64,000 bases of DNA from assembly GCA_001839685.1 (NCBI GenBank), contig MLAK01001282.1, forward strand, positions 84,299 through 148,298, written 5' to 3'. The notes under the pieces were generated by a model that searched no databases, was not told where the DNA came from, and saw only the letters and a list, made by a program, of their open reading frames with translations. This document shows, piece by piece, positions 58,102-64,000 of this stretch (position 1 is its first letter; the number at the start of each line of letters is the position of its first letter). This stretch comes from Tritrichomonas foetus (lineage: Eukaryota; Parabasalia; Tritrichomonadida; Tritrichomonadidae). The translations under genes were made by a program, and so were the position numbers.

Positions 58102-59349
58102 ATGATAATATTCCTATTCGTCTATCAAGCTTTTTCGAAATGGCTTAATTTCTCCCTCGATGAATTTGACAAATACGTAGAAGACTCAATTTATCATCCG
58201 ATTTTTGTATTATGTTATTCGCCGTTTTGTCCCCATTGCACGGGCTTACCAGAAGAATTGAAACAATATTCAGAAGATTTGGGCAAGTCTGACGATATTT
58301 ATTACACAACAGTGAATTGCCAAGAACCTGGATTATGTCAATATTTTGACGTGAAAGGAACCCCAAAGATTCTCCTCGTTCAAGGTCCCAATAAAAGATA
58401 CTGGCCAATTGTTCGTAATAACACGGTTGCTGGCTGGGATAACTTCATCAAAGAGCGCACTTCACCAAATTTCAGGCAAATCATTACAGATGATGAACTG
58501 GAAAATTCAAAACTCGAACCAAAATCTGGAGGAACGTTATTTTATTTAGAATCATCTTCAGAAAAAGATCCAGCCATCTCAAAAGTGAGAGATTTGTCAA
58601 GCAATTTCCGTTCTTTTAATGATTCATTTGTTTATCGTATAACTGGTCAAACAAAGCTAACTGCTTTCACTTCTAAATATTGTGGTTATGTTTATAAAGG
58701 AGATTTTCAAGATCATAGCAATAGCAATAATAATAAAAATAATCCAGAAAGTTCTGAGAGTCTTGGCAATTTTGTAAATGAGTATAAATTTGGTCTCTTT
58801 CATAAATATTTCCATGATGAGTACCTCGAATTGATTTCTAAGAGAAAATCCGCAATTATTGTCAATGATGGAAAATTATCTGATAGCCAAAAACATTCTT
58901 TACAAGAAATTTCGAAGAATCATTGTTCAATTGCTTATGGTTGGATGTCAATTAATGAAGATACTCAAATTTTGAAATTATCAAAAAAGAAATTTATTGA
59001 TTCGCCATTTCTGTTCATGAGTGACATAAAAGCAGGCATTGAATGCATTTATAAAAGAAGAATGCGGGGACCTCAAATTCACAAAGCTTTGACCGGTTTT
59101 GAAAAAGGCCAATGTATTTCCGAATCTTCTTCAAAATTGTCCGAAATTAAACTTTCTTTTTCTTCAAATGAAACTCAAAATTCTTTCATTGATGAAAATC
59201 CAATTTTGAATGCTTTCAAGCTGTTAAACATTCAACCTGAACTTAATCTTTATGTTGTTTGTGGCTGTTTATCCGTAAATCTGTTAGTTGTTATCCTGGT
59301 GTTTTGTTTGAGAAAGTCCAAACCAAAAAGTTCCTTGAAAGTTGAATAA
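58102..59349 (+). CDS. Transmembrane PDI-like protein (TMX-type), CPHC
   Basis: A 415-aa ER thiol oxidoreductase. A signal peptide (MIIFLFVYQAFS) precedes a thioredoxin domain with the active site C43-P-H-C46 in CYSPFCPHCTGLPEEL and the cis-Pro loop VKGTPKILLV. A long luminal region without a second CxxC follows, with an Asn/Ser-rich loop (about 208-218). A single transmembrane helix lies near the C-terminus (about 382-402, LYVVCGCLSVNLLVVILVFCL) with a short basic cytosolic tail. CPHC is the disulfide-isomerase/oxidase type of site, seen in bacterial DsbA and in some PDIs. The stop is TAAA. Confidence 0.8.
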   Translation: MIIFLFVYQAFSKWLNFSLDEFDKYVEDSIYHPIFVLCYSPFCPHCTGLPEELKQYSEDLGKSDDIYYTTVNCQEPGLCQYFDVKGTPKILLVQGPNKRYWPIVRNNTVAGWDNFIKERTSPNFRQIITDDELENSKLEPKSGGTLFYLESSSEKDPAISKVRDLSSNFRSFNDSFVYRITGQTKLTAFTSKYCGYVYKGDFQDHSNSNNNKNNPESSESLGNFVNEYKFGLFHKYFHDEYLELISKRKSAIIVNDGKLSDSQKHSLQEISKNHCSIAYGWMSINEDTQILKLSKKKFIDSPFLFMSDIKAGIECIYKRRMRGPQIHKALTGFEKGQCISESSSKLSEIKLSFSSNETQNSFIDENPILNAFKLLNIQPELNLYVVCGCLSVNLLVVILVFCLRKSKPKSSLKVE

Positions 59350-59662
59350 ATCAGATTTAAAATGGGGGAAAAAATTGAACTAAAACTTATCTTTTAGTGC
59401 AATTCCAAAATCCATCCATATCAATCTACACATCAATCTTTTTATATATAAATATTATTTTCATCAAATCAATAGTAAATCGTCGAAACAAAGAAGAATC
59501 ATTTGAAGTATTCATTAATTGGTAAAAGATTCATTCACCGTAAAAGAAACAAACACATTTTTGTAAATAAAAATATACATTTTTCGAAAAATATTATAAA
59601 TCTGTATTTTATTTATATAAACAAAAACTAGTATTGTATTAATTCATCCACTTATCAAGAAA
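59350..59662. other. Convergent intergenic region
   Basis: AT-rich, nothing recognised. Confidence 0.5.
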
Positions 59663-60841
59663 TTAGTTTGTTTTGCTTTGGTTTCCATTAATATAATTGA
59701 GTGCCAATTCAAGCATTTTGGCTGCAGTATCAAGTGGCAGTTCATAAGGATCTTCTGCAGTCTTTGACATGCCTGGAATACGTGCAAGAATATGATGATG
59801 TCCCAAATACGCAGACGAGTGCAAATATAATGGTTCAAAAAATTGACCATGAATTTCGCACACAACAGAATCCTTTTGCATAAACATACTTAATGCAATA
59901 CTTGAAGATGTACATGTGAATAGACATAGGATGTTATTATAATAAGGGACAAGATTCTTAAATTCTTTTGGCTCGTTGTCAATAAGCCAATTAATTTCAG
60001 GGTGGGCCTCATTAAAAGTTTGTAAAATGTCTTTGGAGTTCATTAACTCATTAGTTTTACCAGTTCGACTTAATAAAACGAAATTTTTAGGAGGATTTTT
60101 ATCGAGGTTGTAATATTTTATAAAATGATCTCTCAGTTTTTGAAAAGAAACTGGCCTTAAACTGTTGCAGTGATGTGGGGTAATTGAATACAAGTGATGA
60201 ACATAAAAAATCTCTTCAGCATGAGTTGTTACAATTATTCGATCTTCATTAATGTTAAATGAAGCAAGAGCATCAAGAACAATTGGATTAGTTTCATATA
60301 AAATGATGGATGACTTATCAAGAATTTCCTGTGGAAACATGCATATCGCTGTTAATGTAATGAAGACGAAATCACCAACATGAAATGGCCATTGCATGTA
60401 AACATGAATAACATTATTTAAATACGTGATATTACCGGCAACATAGGGAAATTCAATCAATGATGTATAATAAACTCTGCAGAACTGGAAAAGCGAATTA
60501 TTGAAATAAACATCGCACTTATTTGTGACAAAAGTATCGTGGATTTCTGAATATTGGAACTGGTCGGTCATTTCTTTCTGTTCGAATAAATATGAAACGA
60601 GTGTTTGTCTTTCAAGGCAGCATCCAACCATGTCGACTGTGGATTCTTTTGGAAAAGTGAATGAAATATTTTCCGATTTTAGTAACTTTAGGTGATCAAG
60701 CGCTTTGAAATTATCGAATCTTTGAAAATTGTATGGGATTGTGAGCATTTGTATATTATAAGTTTCGCAAATTCCCAAAAAATAAAAAAGGCCGGCGATG
60801 GAAAAGGAAAAAAATAGAAAGTTTGTGAGGAAAGAACCCAT
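59663..60841 (-). CDS. GT61/DUF563-type glycosyltransferase
   Basis: A 392-aa type II membrane protein with an N-terminal anchor (about 6-24, TNFLFFSFSIAGLFYFLG), expected in the ER or Golgi. The catalytic part follows the GT61 (DUF563) layout: a His/Asp region near YMQWPFHVGDFVF, the NFVLLSRTGKTNELMNSKDIL segment (equivalent to the R-x-x-x-R-x-I-x-N box), then LCLFTCTSSSIALSMFMQKDSVVCEIH (equivalent to the HGAGLTNxxFMPPGSxVVEI strand). The nucleotide-sugar donor cannot be told. Eukaryotic members add xylose or O-GlcNAc to glycoproteins. Confidence 0.65.
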   Translation of the reverse strand: MGSFLTNFLFFSFSIAGLFYFLGICETYNIQMLTIPYNFQRFDNFKALDHLKLLKSENISFTFPKESTVDMVGCCLERQTLVSYLFEQKEMTDQFQYSEIHDTFVTNKCDVYFNNSLFQFCRVYYTSLIEFPYVAGNITYLNNVIHVYMQWPFHVGDFVFITLTAICMFPQEILDKSSIILYETNPIVLDALASFNINEDRIIVTTHAEEIFYVHHLYSITPHHCNSLRPVSFQKLRDHFIKYYNLDKNPPKNFVLLSRTGKTNELMNSKDILQTFNEAHPEINWLIDNEPKEFKNLVPYYNNILCLFTCTSSSIALSMFMQKDSVVCEIHGQFFEPLYLHSSAYLGHHHILARIPGMSKTAEDPYELPLDTAAKMLELALNYINGNQSKTN

Positions 60842-61055
60842 TTATATGCTAATGTTTTACAATCAAACAAACTAGGTAAAAACCTTGTGAAATATGGTGA
60901 AATAACTGCTTTTCATTTTCATCAAGCAAATGTAGAAACAGATAAATAACTAAACGCTATGTAAATTCTCTGTTGTGTTTCATGGCTTAGTAAAATAAAT
61001 TGAGAGAGATTTTTTTTTATAAAAAAAAAAATTAAATTATGATAGTTGATACATT

Positions 61056-61787
61056 TTATTCTGTTTTTATATGTTTGTCATTTTCTTTTCCTTCATTTAC
61101 ATCGCTTGCATTTTCGTCTTCACAAACTATAATAATATCGCCATCATCTGTTTCATCATCATTTTCATTTTCATTTTGGTTTGTATTTACATTTTCATTT
61201 GTATTTTCATTGGCATTATTATTCTTGCCACGATTTCTATTTATAAAGAAATATAAAACCATCAGTGACGAAAGTGAAGTGAAGAGGAAATCACTGCTTC
61301 CGCTTGTTGGCTCAACAACTGTTTTATACATTCTGTATATTGTAACAGTTTGCTTTTCGTGATCATAAAGCGTTAATTCAGCAGCTTTGTATGAAAGAAC
61401 GGATAGAAAATATGTTGAATTTCCAATCTGAAGTCTCCCGCTGGCCGTAATGAGATTGTTTTGTGATAAAGTAGCATTCAATTCGGTAATTGGATTTTTT
61501 TCGTTAAAATAAACAAGAATTGATGAAAAACTTTCTTGGTCAAAATCAAGGCGAATACTTCCTAGTTTTTCTACGTGATTGGTCTCGTTGATGATAATGT
61601 CGCCTCCAAAATTCCTGGGGTTGTCCAATTCGGAAATGAAAGTTGAATAAAATTGGATATTTGTATTTGTCGGCTGTTTCGGTGAAAAAGTTGTTGACTG
61701 AATTTTCCACTCGCCTAAAACTAATTCATCAAGGGCTTGCTGAGGAGGAATTACTGCAAAAATAAGATTAGGAATTAGCCACAACAT
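61056..61787 (-). CDS. Hypothetical type I membrane protein, Asn/Glu-rich tail
   Basis: A 243-aa protein with a signal peptide (MLWLIPNLIFAVIP) and a luminal beta-rich domain (about 20-160; SIRLDFDQESFSSILVYF, with NxS/T glycosylation sites such as NET, NAT and NST). One transmembrane helix lies at about 167-184 (FLFTSLSSLMVLYFFI), followed by a cytosolic tail dominated by NENTNENVN repeats and acidic residues. An ER or secretory-pathway role is inferred from topology only. No family recognised. Divergent from the 14-3-3 gene. Confidence 0.65.
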   Translation of the reverse strand: MLWLIPNLIFAVIPPQQALDELVLGEWKIQSTTFSPKQPTNTNIQFYSTFISELDNPRNFGGDIIINETNHVEKLGSIRLDFDQESFSSILVYFNEKNPITELNATLSQNNLITASGRLQIGNSTYFLSVLSYKAAELTLYDHEKQTVTIYRMYKTVVEPTSGSSDFLFTSLSSLMVLYFFINRNRGKNNNANENTNENVNTNQNENENDDETDDGDIIIVCEDENASDVNEGKENDKHIKTE

Positions 61788-62224
61788 TTTTGGTCAAAAC
61801 AAAGGCCAAAATCGAGGCGAAAGAATTGGCTTCCTGAATGAGAACGTTTAATAAAGGAGAACGTTTAAAGTTATCGCGGCCGTTTATAATAGTGTGGATC
61901 GCCAAATACTTATTTGGAGGATCGGAAACGTGAAACGTTTATTCATCAAAATTGTTTTGATTTCGCCAATAAAAATGATCCAATTTTGAATTTCCAAACA
62001 GACAAGCTCGTAAATAAACGGATAATTGGCTGACAGCGAGAGTAAACCTATCAGCATTCCCATTAATTCATCAATGATATTTTTATCCAAAATATTTCAA
62101 TTGAGCAGTTTATTTTTAAAGAAAAAAACTTTGGAAAAAATAGATTTTCAATACATTTTTTCGAAATGCGACAAAAAAAATTGATAGCAACCGTTTATAT
62201 TGTTTCAAAATAGCGTAATTCACT
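61788..62224. other. Divergent promoter region upstream of 14-3-3
   Basis: No gene recognised. The 14-3-3 initiator lies at its right end. Confidence 0.5.
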
Positions 62225-62231
62225 TCATTCG
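62225..62231 (+). promoter_or_regulatory. Initiator-like TCATTCG before the 14-3-3 gene
   Basis: The start-site A at 62227 is 21 nt from the ATG at 62248. It lies downstream of the TTG (62200) that opens the longer frame, which argues strongly for the ATG as the start. Confidence 0.55.
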
Positions 62232-62247
62232 AAATCAGATCTCGACA

Positions 62248-62967
62248 ATGTCAACTGAACGTGATCTTAAGTTCTTCATGGCCCGCGTTGGAGACCAAGC
62301 CGAACGTTATCCAGATGTAGTCAAGGCAATCAAAGAAATTATCGATATCGACCCAAAATTAACAGCTGATGAACGTAATCTCCTTTCAGTTGCCTATAAG
62401 GCACTTACAGGCTCACGCCGTAGCGCCCTTCGTACAGTTAGTGCTTTCCTTGATGACGAGAGCATCAAAGCTATTCCAGAGAGAACAGCTAAACTTACAG
62501 ATTTAAAGAATAGACTTGTGAAAGAACTTGATGACTACTGCCAAGAACTCATCACACTCACTGACTCCAAGCTCCTCCCAGCTGCCGATGATGCGGCTAC
62601 AAAAGTTTTCTACGAGAAATTAAAGGCTGACTATTATCGCTATTCAGTCGAATTCAAACCAGAAGCAGAAAGGAAGGACGGATCAGACAAAGCTAAGGTT
62701 GCCTACGAAAGCGCAATGAGCATTGCTACAGCAGAACTCACAAAAGCCAATCCAGCATATCTTGGTTTAGCTCTTAACTATTCAGTTTTCCTCTACGAAA
62801 TTATCGGCATGAAGCAAGAAGCCATCGAACTTGCTGACAAATCATTCAAAGAAGCCGTCGATCTTCTTGATGAACTCGGAGAAGATGAATACTCAGAAGC
62901 AACACTCATCCTTCAACTCCTCAAAGACAATGTTACTCTCTGGACAGAAGAGCAAGGCGAGCATTAA
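62248..62967 (+). CDS. 14-3-3 protein
   Basis: A 239-aa phosphoserine/threonine-binding adaptor, full length for the family. Signature segments are LTADERNLLSVAYKALTGSRRSALRTV (motif 1), YYRYSVEF (the KGDYYRY position), NPAYLGLALNYSVFLYEII, and LLDELGEDEYSEATLILQLLKDNVTLWTEE near the end, close to DNLTLWT. The phosphate-binding Lys/Arg/Arg-Tyr residues appear in place. The C-terminal tail is short (QGEH). Codon use is richer in C/G-ending codons than in neighbouring genes, as expected for a highly expressed gene. The stop is TAAA. Confidence 0.97.
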   Translation: MSTERDLKFFMARVGDQAERYPDVVKAIKEIIDIDPKLTADERNLLSVAYKALTGSRRSALRTVSAFLDDESIKAIPERTAKLTDLKNRLVKELDDYCQELITLTDSKLLPAADDAATKVFYEKLKADYYRYSVEFKPEAERKDGSDKAKVAYESAMSIATAELTKANPAYLGLALNYSVFLYEIIGMKQEAIELADKSFKEAVDLLDELGEDEYSEATLILQLLKDNVTLWTEEQGEH

Positions 62968-64000
62968 ACAACATTTATTTTAACTTTTTTATTCTGAGTT
63001 TAAGAACGTTTCTTTTTTTTCATGTAATCAAAATTGAATTTGTATTTGGTCGTTAATCTCATCGTGAAAATCCATGTTTCAACATGTTTAAAACTCTTAT
63101 CAAAGGAGTGGATAATTCTTGATCGTGTGTTTGATTAATGTGGAACAGCACAATCACTCAACCTCTCAAAATTTTCACATATCCCATGTGAATATCTGAT
63201 TTACAGATGAACGCGTTATTTCTCTATATTGACGTATGGGTAGCGTATTTATCGTTTGATGCGACGGTATATTTCGATTTTTTGAAATGTGAAAAATGTT
63301 GATGATATAAAAATGAGAGTTGGACGGAAATAAGAGAGTCAGGATTACAGTAGTGCCGATTATTGACAATTTTCCCAAAAACGCAAAAGGGTGGGTAATT
63401 TTTATTGTGAATAGGTATCATGATATCAATGTTTCATTTCATCATTTAGTTATCTTTTCAAAAAGATGAAATTCCATTAACTTTTTTATTGAATTCATCT
63501 CGTATTAAACTTTTTAAAGGACGTAAAATGTCGAATTGTTATTTGTGGTGAATTTTTGTATGAAAATGAGATAGAAATTGTTATACTAATATCTTGGTTT
63601 TACATTATTAATTATATATTATTATTTTATAAATATAGTTTAGATATATGTTTAAATGTTTTATAGTGATCTTTAATAAATGTGTCGAATATAAAACAAT
63701 TTTTTTCAGAGAGATCAGATGATGAAATTGATACTGGAAATGATAGTAAGTAAAATAATATATAAAATCATAATAGTGAATAAAATCCTCAACTAAATCG
63801 AAAAAGAATGAAAAAATTGCATCGAAGTGGAAAAGTGAATTTTTTATATTTGGTCAATATTTTGCATATATTTCAAAATATATTGAAATATTCTGTGGGA
63901 AAGATTTTTCTCTTTTCAATTGATATAGATGTATACAAACTAACTAGCTCTAGATGTAGAAGACTATTGAGAGATCTAAATGAATAATTGTTGATATTAT
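62968..64000. other. Non-coding AT-rich region at the right edge
   Basis: No gene recognised. Two short minus-strand open frames at 63175-63421 overlap each other and look random. Confidence 0.5.

Noticed and set aside
61884..62090. 68-codon minus-strand frame upstream of 14-3-3
   Set aside because: Lies in a divergent promoter region, composition resembles random AT-rich DNA, and no stop/poly(A) overlap or initiator.
63700..63755. Possible exon flanked by TTTTTTTCAG and GTAAGT
   Set aside because: Lacks the extended trichomonad splice motifs and any neighbouring coding sequence; likely chance.
1..64000. tRNA or rRNA genes
   Set aside because: No GGTTCGAATCC-type T-loop with paired arms and no conserved rRNA segment was noticed on either strand by eye; a covariance-model search was not possible here.

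Overview
The window is nuclear DNA of a unicellular eukaryote, most probably a trichomonad close to Tritrichomonas foetus. The evidence is: strongly AT-rich intergenic DNA with long intron-free ORFs; very short putative 5' leaders carrying a TCATTYK initiator-like (Inr) motif 8-21 nt before several ATGs; a gene resembling the trichomonad initiator-binding domain (IBD) family; a mariner transposase; a decayed Myb gene; and an ankyrin/DUF3447-like gene. The species is inferred from gene content, not from a database search.

Layout. 1-201: 3' end of an unknown gene, then 1.7 kb of non-coding DNA. 1.9-5.5 kb: an Fe-S (XPD/FANCJ/RTEL1-type) helicase. 6-8.4 kb: a tiny membrane ORF and a frameshifted pseudogene. 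8.4-17.1 kb: NT-C2 protein, CCDC47, IBD-like factor, glucosidase II beta, a small unknown protein and a VPS9 protein. 17.1-22.3 kb is the accessory part: a 20-bp repeat array, an intact mariner, an assembly gap, two oppositely oriented arrays of a 20.5-bp-phased TGGAC repeat, and an ankyrin gene whose last six 33-codon modules are separated by intron-like inserts. 22.5-31.5 kb: large solenoid protein, AP-1 gamma adaptin, raptor-like protein. 31.8-43 kb: two coiled-coil proteins, a C2-like protein, a Rab, a redox-inactive PDI-like protein, a Myb pseudogene, a solenoid protein and a RasGAP. 43.5-64 kb: USP7, a bromodomain protein, CSN1, TGS1, DOCK, an LKB1-like kinase, a transmembrane thioredoxin-like protein, GT61-type glycosyltransferase, an unknown membrane protein and 14-3-3.

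The genes are mostly housekeeping and individually transcribed on both strands, with no operon logic. Several belong to the same broad systems: membrane traffic and small-GTPase control (AP-1 gamma, Rab, VPS9, DOCK, RasGAP); ER folding and glycoprotein quality control (CCDC47, glucosidase II beta, two PDI-like proteins, GT61-like enzyme); growth signalling (raptor, LKB1-like kinase, 14-3-3); ubiquitin/NEDD8 turnover (USP7, CSN1); and nuclear functions (helicase, bromodomain, TGS1, IBD factor).

The most unusual material is at 18.7-22.3 kb: the inverted 20.5-bp-period arrays, and directly next to them an ankyrin gene in which exact 99-nt modules alternate with 56-63-nt stop-containing, frame-breaking inserts. 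Several genes were given a start downstream of the longest open frame, because the longest frame begins with TTG or GTG and not ATG (small membrane ORF, glucosidase II beta, 31.9-kb coiled coil, Rab, 38.3-kb coiled coil, LKB1-like kinase, 14-3-3).
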